Part shown: one piece after another, positions 9,897 to 17,470 of the stretch
Numbering within the stretch: the stretch's first letter is position 1
How the letters are laid out: every line of letters begins with the position of its first letter
Position numbers and translations under genes: made by a program
Assembly: GCA_947455595.1 (NCBI GenBank)
Contig: CANGOP010000017.1
Span: 1-64,000 of the forward strand
DNA: 64,000 nucleotides
Direction of reading: 5' to 3'
From: Gammaproteobacteria bacterium
Lineage (GTDB): Bacteria; Pseudomonadota; Gammaproteobacteria; Steroidobacterales; Steroidobacteraceae
Notes under the pieces: generated by a model
Seen by the model: the letters and a program-made list of their open reading frames with translations, nothing else
The model's database searches: none
Told to the model about the DNA's origin: nothing

Positions 9897-10648
9897 GGCG
9901 ATCCACTCCCGCGTAATTCACGAGCCTGCACAGAGTCCGGGTAGTTGCGCTGCAACTCCTCGGCATAACGGCGCGCTTCTGATTCATCGCCTTGCGCGCG
10001 TTCAATTTTCACAGCGAGTGCCAACGCATCCACCGTCCGCGGCGCGACTTGAAAATACCTCGCGAGGAGCCCTCGGGCGGCAAGACCGTTCCCTTTCTGA
10101 AAACTCAGGTCTGCCAACTGAAGCAACGCATCGGGGAAATCCGCGCGCAGATCCAACGCACGACGAAAATACGTCTCGGCTTTCGCTTTATCGCCGCCTG
10201 CACGTGCACAGACACCCGCATTCGCGTAAGCGACTTCGGGCGTTGTGTACGCGGGGTTACGGGCCGCCGCCTCGAACAGCTTCTGCCCATCTGCAGAACG
10301 TCCATTACGGCATTGAAAAACCGCATAGTTATTCTGCAATTCTGGATTCTTCGGTTCGAGCTTGATGGCTTGCGCGTAGTGCCGATCGGCTACTTCTCGC
10401 TCCTGCAAACGCTCGTACACCAAGGCCGCCGCCGTTTGCACGGCAGAGTCGCGCTCATTCTCGCGCAGTGCTTTATCAACCTTTTCACGCGCCGTGGCGA
10501 CATCACCCTGCTTGAGGTACCCAATCGCCAACTGCGCATTCAAGCGCGCTGCGGTAGCCGCCTGATCACGGCGATCATCTCCTGATTCGCTGCCCTTGAC
10601 CGGCTGAACAGCCAGGCAAAGCATCGCGATCAGCAAGAATCGAGTCAT
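9893..10648 (-). CDS. pilF: Type IV pilus biogenesis TPR protein PilF/PilW
   Basis: In type IV piliated bacteria PilF (PilW) is the pilotin that helps secretin PilQ assemble in the outer membrane. The 251-residue product has an N-terminal signal sequence (about 1-19) and then tandem TPR repeats for most of its length. The usual lipobox is not clear: the only early cysteine, Cys11, follows Met-Leu. So this may be a plain exported form or a weak lipoprotein. Its ends overlap rlmN and rodZ by four bases each, and rlmN-pilF-rodZ is a conserved order. Confidence 0.88.
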   Translation of the reverse strand: MTRFLLIAMLCLAVQPVKGSESGDDRRDQAATAARLNAQLAIGYLKQGDVATAREKVDKALRENERDSAVQTAAALVYERLQEREVADRHYAQAIKLEPKNPELQNNYAVFQCRNGRSADGQKLFEAAARNPAYTTPEVAYANAGVCARAGGDKAKAETYFRRALDLRADFPDALLQLADLSFQKGNGLAARGLLARYFQVAPRTVDALALAVKIERAQGDESEARRYAEELQRNYPDSVQARELRGSGSP

Positions 10649-11769
10649 GCCTCGACTCCTATCCCGAACGTTTTGCTACCCAGTCGAACCGTGGTGCGAT
10701 CGTGCACTCGACCCGCCAGTTGCCCGCAAGCCGCGTCAATGTCGTCACCCCGCGTGCGGCGGACCGTTGCGGTCACGCCTCGGCCGTTCAGATAGTCGCG
10801 AAAGTAACTGATCACATCCGGCTTGGAGCGACGGAAATCAGAGCCGCTAAAAGGATTAAACGGGATGAGATTCACCTTGGCATCATGTCCATGCAACAAG
10901 GTGGCGAGCTGTCGAGCATGTTCCGGGCGATCGTTCACGCCGTCCAACATCACATACTCAAACGTGATCGAACGCCCGTTCTGGGCATCCAAATAATGCC
11001 AGCACGCTTCCAGCAGTTCGGCGATCGGGTGGCGCCGATTGATCGGCACCAGTTCGTTACGCAATTCGTCGTTCGGCGCGTGCAATGACACTGCCAGAGC
11101 CACGTTGATATCTTCAGCGAGGCGATAAATTTGGGGGACGAGCCCTGACGTCGACAACGTCACGCGTCGGCGCGACAGGTCAAAGCAACGGTCATCCAAG
11201 AAAATGCGCATAGCCGGCAGAACGTTCTTATAGTTCGCCAGAGGTTCGCCCATACCCATGAGCACGATATTCGTGATCGCACGGGATCCGTCTGGAGCAA
11301 CCCCCAGCCGTTCATTTGCTAACCACACCTGTCCAACGATTTCGGCCGTCGTCAGATTGCGGTTAAAGCCTTGCGCGCCCGTCGAGCAGAACGCGCAATC
11401 GAGCGCGCATCCGACTTGAGACGAGATACACAACGTGCCACGGCCCATTTCCGGGATAAAAACAGTCTCGATCGCCTGTTCCCGCCCATCAGAGCGACCT
11501 GCGCGCAATAACCATTTACGTGTCCCATCCGCACTCACGTGCTCGGAAACGATCTCAGGCATCCGCACTTCAGCCACATCCGAAAGACGCGAGCGAAGAT
11601 TCTTGCCAAGGTCCGTCATGCCTTCAAAATCACCGACGCGCCGCTTGTACAGCCACGTCAGGAGTTGGCGACCTCGGAAAGGTTTCTCGCCAAGACCAAC
11701 CGCAAACGCCTCCATCTCGGTGGGGGCAAGCCCCAGCAAGTTGATGCGCTCTTGAGTGCTGTCGGTCAT
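10645..11769 (-). CDS. rlmN: Dual-specificity 23S rRNA/tRNA adenine-C2 methyltransferase RlmN
   Basis: RlmN is a radical-SAM enzyme that methylates C2 of A2503 in 23S rRNA and A37 of some tRNAs. The cluster-binding motif CALDCAFC (CxxxCxxC) is followed by STGAQGF, typical of the family. The C-terminal cysteine that resolves the intermediate is present in [15 protein letters not shown] prefer the ATG at 11769 (374 residues, [14 protein letters not shown]) to the GTG at 11784. The latter adds five residues with a poor ribosome site. ndk ends 18 bases upstream of this start. Confidence 0.96.
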   Translation of the reverse strand: MTDSTQERINLLGLAPTEMEAFAVGLGEKPFRGRQLLTWLYKRRVGDFEGMTDLGKNLRSRLSDVAEVRMPEIVSEHVSADGTRKWLLRAGRSDGREQAIETVFIPEMGRGTLCISSQVGCALDCAFCSTGAQGFNRNLTTAEIVGQVWLANERLGVAPDGSRAITNIVLMGMGEPLANYKNVLPAMRIFLDDRCFDLSRRRVTLSTSGLVPQIYRLAEDINVALAVSLHAPNDELRNELVPINRRHPIAELLEACWHYLDAQNGRSITFEYVMLDGVNDRPEHARQLATLLHGHDAKVNLIPFNPFSGSDFRRSKPDVISYFRDYLNGRGVTATVRRTRGDDIDAACGQLAGRVHDRTTVRLGSKTFGIGVEA

Positions 11770-11787
11770 GGCGAGTACCCGCACGCC

Positions 11788-12219
11788 TTAGCGAGTGCGC
11801 GGGCAGAGCTCCGTTTCAGCGAAGAAGTAGGCGATTTCACGGGCAGCGTTCTCGAGCGAGTCCGAGCCGTGCGCCACGTTCTCTTCGATGCTGGACGCGA
11901 AGTCCGCGCGAATCGTGCCAGGAGCGGCCTTCTTCGGGTCGGTGGCGCCCATGATGTCGCGGTGCGCAGCGACAGCGTTCTCGCCTTCGAGGACCGACAC
12001 GACGACCGGACCGGACGTCATGTACTTGCACAGGTCGTTGAAGAATCCACGCTCGCGGTGGACAGCGTAGAAGCCTTCGGCCTCGGTGAGCGTCAGATGA
12101 CGCATACGGGCAGCGACGATACGAAGACCCGCTTTTTCGAAACGGGCATAGACCTGACCAATCAGGTTCTTCTCAACGCCATCCGGCTTGATGATCGACA
12201 GGGTGCGCTCGAGCGCCAT
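11788..12219 (-). CDS. ndk: Nucleoside diphosphate kinase
   Basis: Ndk moves the gamma phosphate between nucleoside tri- and diphosphates through a phosphohistidine. It has 143 residues, as usual. The active-site motif NVAHGSDS holds the catalytic histidine (about 117), and [17 protein letters not shown] is the nucleotide-binding segment. The gene follows iscA on the same strand. Its 5' leader holds a long hairpin (12238-12276) that ends about 18 bases before the start codon, so control by attenuation or leader structure is possible. Confidence 0.98.
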   Translation of the reverse strand: MALERTLSIIKPDGVEKNLIGQVYARFEKAGLRIVAARMRHLTLTEAEGFYAVHRERGFFNDLCKYMTSGPVVVSVLEGENAVAAHRDIMGATDPKKAAPGTIRADFASSIEENVAHGSDSLENAAREIAYFFAETELCPRTR

Positions 12220-12237
12220 GACTCAACCTCTTAAACA

Positions 12238-12276
12238 CAGGGGAAAGACCCGTCATTGTACGGGTCTGACCCCCTG
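12238..12276 (-). promoter_or_regulatory. Two-tier hairpin between iscA and ndk
   Basis: A perfect 8-base stem AGACCCGT/ACGGGTCT (12246-12253, 12260-12267) has a 6-base loop. It is enclosed by a second 6-base stem CAGGGG/CCCCTG (12238-12243, 12271-12276), with small internal loops of 2 and 3 bases. It lies in the ndk leader on the transcribed strand and has no clear U-tract, so leader structure or partial termination fits better than a strong terminator. The phrase GGGGGTCAGACCC resembles short repeated palindromes known from other proteobacterial intergenic regions. Confidence 0.5.
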
Positions 12277-12350
12277 CCCCGCAACGCAAAGAATGGCGGA
12301 AGTTAGCGAGACTTAAGGGATTTTTTTCAGGCGCGGCCGAGGACAAGACG

Positions 12351-12674
12351 TCAGAACGAGAAGCTTTCGCCGCAACCGCATTCGGCCTTGGCCTTTGGGT
12401 TGCGGAACTTGAAGGCCTCATTTAGGCCGTGGCGGACGAAATCAACTTCGGTGCCGTCCACAAACTCAAGACTGTCAGCGGCCACCACCACTTGGACGCC
12501 CTGATCCTCAAACACGGTGTCGCCAGACTCAATCGCATCGGCGAAGTTGACCACATAGGCATAGCCTGAGCATCCGGTTCGCTTGACACCCAAACGCAGA
12601 CCCACCCCATGACCTCGAGCCTCCAAGAAGCTCCGGACGCGCTCAGCGGCAGCAGTCGACAGCGAAACGGACAT
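12351..12674 (-). CDS. iscA: Iron-sulfur assembly protein IscA
   Basis: IscA is an A-type carrier that delivers Fe-S clusters to target proteins. From the ATG at 12674, which has AGGAGA upstream, the product is 107 residues. This matches E. coli IscA in length. The three ligand cysteines are present: Cys35 in RTGCSG, and Cys99 and Cys101 in ECGCGESF. The segments VFEDQGV and [11 protein letters not shown] are diagnostic for IscA rather than ErpA. It ends the small iscS - iscU-like - iscA group and is followed by ndk. Confidence 0.95.
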   Translation of the reverse strand: MSVSLSTAAAERVRSFLEARGHGVGLRLGVKRTGCSGYAYVVNFADAIESGDTVFEDQGVQVVVAADSLEFVDGTEVDFVRHGLNEAFKFRNPKAKAECGCGESFSF

Positions 12675-12705
12675 GCAATCTTCTCCTGCAGAAACCCACG
12701 AGATT

Positions 12706-13086
12706 CTAGGCGGTTTGATCGGCCGCTTGTAGCGCCCGCCGATAAGCATCTTCGACTACGAGCATACGGCCGAGTTTCATCACCGGCGCAGTTAATTCAC
12801 TCAGTAGGCCACGCGGATCCACCGCGACGGTATCCGTCGGCTGCCCAATCCAACGGGAAGCCAGCAACGCGACCGCGGCCACCGTAAACGGACACCCTCG
12901 AACTTCGTAGCGGACGTCTCGAATGCACCCCTGCGCGATAGCCAGATATACGCGCACCCGCGTCGCCGATAGGGGCTCCGCCGCCTCGCCGCGGCGCCAG
13001 CCGGCTTCCATCACGGGTCGGCCCGCGTGCGGCGCCTGCGAGAACAGCTCCCAGACACGTTCAGGATACCGCGATTGAGCGCTCAT
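12706..13086 (-). CDS. Degenerate IscU-like scaffold protein
   Basis: The 126-residue product occupies the iscU position between iscS and iscA, and its second half aligns by eye with IscU. The segment [20 protein letters not shown] matches IscU FKTYGCGSAIASSSLVTEW. Only one of the three cluster ligands remains (Cys65, equivalent to Cys63 of E. coli IscU). The first ligand region (ACGD) is replaced by ATRVR, and the third (KIHCSIL) by KLGRMLV. Another cysteine, Cys54, is not a known ligand. The start overlaps the iscS stop by four bases. It may be a non-scaffold partner of IscS or a vestigial scaffold. The family call is fairly safe but the function is not. Confidence 0.75.
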   Translation of the reverse strand: MSAQSRYPERVWELFSQAPHAGRPVMEAGWRRGEAAEPLSATRVRVYLAIAQGCIRDVRYEVRGCPFTVAAVALLASRWIGQPTDTVAVDPRGLLSELTAPVMKLGRMLVVEDAYRRALQAADQTA

Positions 13087-14225
13087 TTTGGCCCCATATC
13101 GCGTAATCTTAATACGGCTTTTTCGACGATTATCGCGGCATTTTCAATATCAAATTGCGTAGTATTGCGTCCGACACTCAACCGAAGCGATGCTTCAGCG
13201 GCCGCATCGTTCAAGCCCAAAGCTCGAAGTACGTAACTCGGCTCTCCCTTTTCCGCCGCACAGGCTGACCCGCCAGAAACCTGAAGCTCACCTAAACTGG
13301 CGTGCAGAGCCTCACCGTCCACAGCCGCAAAGGCCAAATTCAGGATGTGCGGTGCCCGCAGGTCGTCTGCGCCATTGCGCGTCACGCCTTCCAGCGACGT
13401 CAATCGTCGCGCCAACTCATCGGTCAGCCGCCGGAAATGATCGATATCCGCTTCAAGCTGGCACATCGACAGCCGACAGGCCACGCCCATCCCCACCACT
13501 TGGTGCAACGGCACGGTACCCGGCCGCCAACCACGCTCCTGCCCACCCCCCGCCAAGATCGGCTTCAAGTGCGGCGCGGCCCGTTCTCCGACCCACAGCA
13601 CCCCAACGCCCGCAGGTCCGCCCATCTTGTGGGCGGACAGACTCATCAAATCCACATCCAATGCCCGGACGTCGATCGGCAGGTGGCCCAATGCCTGGGC
13701 TGCATCCGTATGGACCAAGATGCCGCGCGGCCGACAGATCCGCGCGATGCCCGCCACATCCTGAACGACGCCCGTTTCGTTGTTCACCAACATGACGGAT
13801 ACGAGGCGCGTCTCCGGACGCAGCGCCGCCTCAACTGCCGCGACCGAGACGCGCCCGGTCGAGTCACTCGTGACGTAGCTGACGGGGCACCCGTCGGCCT
13901 GTAGACGGCGCGCCGCATCTAACACCGCCGCATGTTCAATACGGCTAGTCACCAAGTGTTGCGGATCATTCGGCCGCGGCCTCAGCAACCCAAACAGCGC
14001 CAGATTGTCCGCCTCGGTGGCCCCCGAGGTGAATAGGATCTGGCCAGGCTCAGCACCGATCAGTCGGGCCACCTCGGCCCGGGCCTGCGCAACCCGGCTC
14101 TGGGCGAGACGGCCGGCTGCGTGCACGGCAGAAGGATTCGCGTAGCCCGCCTCCAGCACCGCCATCATTTCCGTCACGACCCGCTGATCGACCGGCGTAG
14201 TGGCAGCGTGGTCGAGATAGATCAT
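13083..14225 (-). CDS. iscS: Cysteine desulfurase (IscS/NifS family)
   Basis: A PLP enzyme that removes sulfur from cysteine as a protein-bound persulfide for Fe-S clusters, tRNA thiolation and molybdopterin. It has 380 residues. MIYLDHAATTP at the N-terminus, the PLP histidine in SRIEHAAV, the aspartate in HTDAAQALG, the Schiff-base lysine in SAHKMGGPAG and the catalytic cysteine in GGSACAAEKGEPSYVL are all visible. It shares four-base overlaps with trmJ upstream and with the IscU-like gene downstream. No iscR, hscA, hscB or fdx lies here, unlike the E. coli isc operon. Confidence 0.94.
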   Translation of the reverse strand: MIYLDHAATTPVDQRVVTEMMAVLEAGYANPSAVHAAGRLAQSRVAQARAEVARLIGAEPGQILFTSGATEADNLALFGLLRPRPNDPQHLVTSRIEHAAVLDAARRLQADGCPVSYVTSDSTGRVSVAAVEAALRPETRLVSVMLVNNETGVVQDVAGIARICRPRGILVHTDAAQALGHLPIDVRALDVDLMSLSAHKMGGPAGVGVLWVGERAAPHLKPILAGGGQERGWRPGTVPLHQVVGMGVACRLSMCQLEADIDHFRRLTDELARRLTSLEGVTRNGADDLRAPHILNLAFAAVDGEALHASLGELQVSGGSACAAEKGEPSYVLRALGLNDAAAEASLRLSVGRNTTQFDIENAAIIVEKAVLRLRDMGPK

Positions 14226-14953
14226 GCCGGCGTCTCCGGGTCCCGACGGGCCTTCGCCATCACGGCTGCGAGGAGCCCGCGGAACATATTGACCTCATGC
14301 TGATCCAGTTCAGCCCGTCCAAACACCCGCGCAAAGCGCCGTTCAAGGTGTCCGCCACCGGCCCGGTCGGTGAACTCGACGGCCGCCAAGACCTGCCCCA
14401 GATGGGTATTGAGTCGCTCGAGTTCCTCGGCCGGCGCGAGCGGCACGAGCCGACGCGCCTCGGGTGCAGGAAGATCCCGCGCGACCCGCAATTCATACGC
14501 CAGGATCTGAACCGCCTGCGACAGATTGAGCGACTCATAGGCCGGATTAGCCGGAATATGGATGAGCGCATTACAGCGCTCGAACTCCTCGTTGGTGAGG
14601 CCCGTTCGCTCGGTCCCGAACACCACCGCGACTGGGCCGTCCACCGCCGCCTGTAATAGCCGCGGCGCGACCTCGCGTGGGGTAAAGACGGGCCAATAGA
14701 AGGCTGTGCGCAATCGGGCCGACGTGCCCACCACCCAGCGACACCCCTCCAGCGCCTCGGCCAGCGTGCCGACCACTCGGGCGCGGCCCAGTAAATCGTC
14801 GGCACCGGAGGCAAGCGCTGTGGCCTCCGGGTGGGGGAACTGAGCGGGCGACACCAGCCAGAGGTCGTCCAAGCCCATCGTCTTCATGGCACGGGCCGTG
14901 GAGCCGATATTGCCGGGGTGACGGGGAGCCACGAGAATGAAGCGAATCTGCAC
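14222..14953 (-). CDS. trmJ: tRNA 2'-O-methyltransferase TrmJ
   Basis: TrmJ is a SPOUT-fold methyltransferase that methylates the ribose of nucleotide 32 in tRNA anticodon loops. From the GTG at 14953 (AAGGAG about 12 bases upstream) the product is 243 residues and starts MQIRFILVAPRHPGNIGSTA, the usual N-terminus. The knot motifs AVVFGTERTGLTNEEF and IPANPAYESLNLSQAVQIL are clear. A longer in-frame reading to 15154 lacks similarity and would overlap suhB, so it is rejected. It is divergent from suhB and precedes iscS, as in E. coli except that iscR is absent. Confidence 0.94.
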   Translation of the reverse strand: MQIRFILVAPRHPGNIGSTARAMKTMGLDDLWLVSPAQFPHPEATALASGADDLLGRARVVGTLAEALEGCRWVVGTSARLRTAFYWPVFTPREVAPRLLQAAVDGPVAVVFGTERTGLTNEEFERCNALIHIPANPAYESLNLSQAVQILAYELRVARDLPAPEARRLVPLAPAEELERLNTHLGQVLAAVEFTDRAGGGHLERRFARVFGRAELDQHEVNMFRGLLAAVMAKARRDPETPA

Positions 14954-15038
14954 GGGAAGAAGGTTCTCCTTGGGTCTCTGATATTCTACGCGCCGCAAAG
15001 AACCGTGCACTCCCGCACGGCCGTTCGGTGAGTACCTC

Positions 15039-15848
15039 GTGTCAACGCATCCTCTCGTCAATATCGGCATCCGCGCAGCCCGCCGTGCCAGCACTGTCAT
15101 CTTGCGTGGGATGAACCACCTAGACTCGCTGGAAGTCTCCGCCAAAGGCCGCAATGACTTCGTCAGCGATATTGATCGCTCGGCCGAGGCTGAAATTATC
15201 GAGACGATTCGCCGCGCCTACCCCGACCATGGGTTCCTCGCCGAAGAAAGCGGCCTCTCGGTCGGCCGGGACGAGGTCACCTGGATCATCGACCCGTTGG
15301 ACGGCACCACGAACTACCTGCACGGATTTCCGCAGTTCTGCATCTCCATCGCCGTACAGATTCGTGGGCGAGTCGAACACGCCATCATCTATGACCCGAT
15401 GCGTCAGGAACTCTTCACGGCCTCGCGCGGCGGCGGCGCCAAGCTGGAAGATCGCCGCATTCGCGTCAGCAAGAGCCGGGGCCTTGAGGGCGCGCTGGTC
15501 GGAACGGGGCTCCCCTTCCGCTCGAATACGCGCTGGTTGGACGCTTACCTCAACATGCTGAAGGCGGTCATTTTGAATACGGCGGGCGTCCGCCGCCCCG
15601 GTTCGGCTGCGCTAGACCTCGCGTACGTCGCGGCCGGTCGCACCGATGCGTTCTGGGAATTAGGTTTAAGCCCCTGGGATACGGCCGCCGGCATCCTCCT
15701 CGTCACCGAGGCCGGCGGTCGAGTGGGCACCCTGACCGGCGAGGACTACCAGCTCGGTGGCGAAATCGTCGCCGGGTCGCCCAAAACCTACGAGGCGCTG
15801 ATCGAACTGCTGGCGCCCTACGTGCCAGACGAGTTCAAGGCGCGCTAA
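15039..15848 (+). CDS. suhB: Inositol-1-monophosphatase SuhB
   Basis: A magnesium-dependent phosphatase of the IMPase family. In E. coli SuhB also joins rRNA antitermination complexes. It has 269 residues with a GTG start. The metal-binding motifs are complete: FLAEESG (Glu), IIDPLDGTTNYLHG (Asp-Pro-Leu-Asp) and SPWDTAAGILLVTEAGG. It is divergent from trmJ, as in E. coli, with 85 bases between them. A likely bidirectional terminator follows at 15860-15889. Confidence 0.96.
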   Translation: MSTHPLVNIGIRAARRASTVILRGMNHLDSLEVSAKGRNDFVSDIDRSAEAEIIETIRRAYPDHGFLAEESGLSVGRDEVTWIIDPLDGTTNYLHGFPQFCISIAVQIRGRVEHAIIYDPMRQELFTASRGGGAKLEDRRIRVSKSRGLEGALVGTGLPFRSNTRWLDAYLNMLKAVILNTAGVRRPGSAALDLAYVAAGRTDAFWELGLSPWDTAAGILLVTEAGGRVGTLTGEDYQLGGEIVAGSPKTYEALIELLAPYVPDEFKAR

Positions 15849-15859
15849 GCGGCCAAAAC

Positions 15860-15889
15860 CGGTCGCCGCTCCCTGCGAAGCGACGACCG
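15860..15889. terminator. Hairpin between convergent suhB and permease genes
   Basis: CGGTCGCCGCT (15860-15870) pairs with AGCGACGACCG (15879-15889) with one mismatch in eleven and an 8-base loop. It lies between two converging stop codons. There is no T-tract, so it is a candidate bidirectional terminator only. Confidence 0.45.
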
Positions 15890-15901
15890 ATCAGCTTGCG
15901 C

Positions 15902-17398
15902 TCAGCGCGCGCGCTCAGCTGCCGCTAAGTGGCTGTGGCGGTTACCGTACGACCAGTACACCACGAGGCCAATGGCGGCCCAGCTGAAAAACAGCGCCTT
16001 CGTGTAGCCCGACAGCTGCGTGAACAGGAAGCTGCAGCCAATGATGGCCAACGGCGCCATCACCCAGATCAGCGGCGCACGGAAATGACGCTCACGATCC
16101 GGATCGGTGCGGCGCAGGATCAGAACTCCCGCGGACACCACCAAAAACGCAAACAGCGTGCCCGAGTTGGAAATGTCCGCGAGTTTGCCCACGGGAAAGA
16201 GCGCCGCAAAGAACGACGCAAACACGCCCGTGGCGATGGTCACGACGTGGGGAGTCTTGTACTTCGGATGGATCCGGGTAAAGACCTGCGGCAGCAGCCC
16301 ATCACGCGCCATGGAGAAGAAGATCCGGGTCTGGCCAAAGATCATCATCAGGATCACCGATGGCAAGGCAATACCCGCGGCAAGGCCGATCAGGTTGCCG
16401 ACATGGGCATGACCCATCGTGCGCAGAACATAGGCCAACGGCTCTTTGCTGCACGCCAACTGGGACGCCGCTTTGCAGGCGGCCGCCAACTCCGGACTGC
16501 CTGGATCAAGACCCACGCCATTCGGGCCCATAATCGGCTGAGCGCCAACCGAACCAATCGCACCCGCGGCAACGAGGATGTAAAAAACGGTGCATATGGC
16601 CAACGAACCAATCAAACCGATCGGAATATTGCGGTTCGGGTTCTTCGTTTCTTCCGCTGCCGTTGAGACCGCGTCAAATCCGACGTAGGCGAAGAAGATG
16701 GAGGCGGCTGCGGGGGCAACGCCCGTACCGACCCAGCCATTCGGCGCGAACGGGTGGAAGTTGTCCATGTTCATCACCGGCAGCGCCAGCGCGATAAACA
16801 CCACCAAGGCGAGAATCTTGATGGTCACAAGGAACGCATTGACGGCCGCACTTTCGCGCGTACCGATCACCAACAACACGGTGACCAGCAACGAAATGAA
16901 CAGCGCCGGGACATTCAAGACACCGCCATCAAACGGGCCCGCTGCCCAATCAGCCGGTATGTCGATATTCGGCAGGAAGGGCACCAAGGAATGCAGGTTA
17001 TGCAGGATGCCCGCCATATAGCCGGACCAGCCCACCGACACCGTACTGGCCGCGATGGCGTATTCCAGAATCAGCGCCCAGCCGACAACCCAAGCCACCC
17101 GTTCACCCAACACGCCGTAGGTGTAGGTGTAGGCGGAGCCGGAAACCGGAATCATCGAGGCCATTTCCGCGTAGCAAAGTGCGGTGACCGCACAGACGAA
17201 GCCTGCGATGAGAAACGAGACCATCATGCCGGGTCCTGCCTTTTGGGCAGCCTCAGCCGTGAGCACAAAAATACCGGTACCGATGATTGCGCCGATGCCC
17301 AGCATCGTCAGTTGGAACGCTCCCAAAGACCGATGGAGCGATTTCTTCTCCGCCGTCGCGAGAATTTCATCGAGCGGCTTGATTCTAAAATGATTCAT
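15902..17398 (-). CDS. APC-family amino-acid permease
   Basis: A 498-residue inner-membrane amino-acid transporter of the cationic amino-acid (CAT/YfnA-like) branch. Helix 1 carries the substrate motif GIGAIIGTGIFVLT. The remaining sequence shows about 12 hydrophobic segments, with the conserved FFAYVGFDAVSTAAEE and the PVSGSAYTYTYG region. The chosen ATG at 17398 gives MNHFRIKPLDEIL. The extra 18 in-frame codons upstream look non-coding. A loop of about 50 residues with two cysteines (AAACKAASQLACS) lies between late helices. The substrate cannot be assigned from sequence alone. Confidence 0.9.
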   Translation of the reverse strand: MNHFRIKPLDEILATAEKKSLHRSLGAFQLTMLGIGAIIGTGIFVLTAEAAQKAGPGMMVSFLIAGFVCAVTALCYAEMASMIPVSGSAYTYTYGVLGERVAWVVGWALILEYAIAASTVSVGWSGYMAGILHNLHSLVPFLPNIDIPADWAAGPFDGGVLNVPALFISLLVTVLLVIGTRESAAVNAFLVTIKILALVVFIALALPVMNMDNFHPFAPNGWVGTGVAPAAASIFFAYVGFDAVSTAAEETKNPNRNIPIGLIGSLAICTVFYILVAAGAIGSVGAQPIMGPNGVGLDPGSPELAAACKAASQLACSKEPLAYVLRTMGHAHVGNLIGLAAGIALPSVILMMIFGQTRIFFSMARDGLLPQVFTRIHPKYKTPHVVTIATGVFASFFAALFPVGKLADISNSGTLFAFLVVSAGVLILRRTDPDRERHFRAPLIWVMAPLAIIGCSFLFTQLSGYTKALFFSWAAIGLVVYWSYGNRHSHLAAAERAR

Positions 17399-17414
17399 GG
17401 AACCCCCGGGTAGA

Positions 17415-17438
17415 CCGTTCGATTGTACGCACGAACGG
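17415..17438. other. Inverted repeat between kup and the permease gene
   Basis: A perfect 7-base repeat CCGTTCG (17415-17421) and CGAACGG (17432-17438) has a 10-base loop in the 72-base gap between kup and the permease gene. It could be a weak terminator after kup or an operator for the permease. No T-run follows on the transcribed strand. Confidence 0.3.
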
Positions 17439-17470
17439 CCCACCGAGGGCAACTGCCCTGCAGTCAGAGT

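Noticed and set aside
14954-15154. Longer N-terminus for trmJ
   Set aside because: The extra 67 codons show no similarity to the family and would run into suhB; the GTG at 14953 gives the normal N-terminus.
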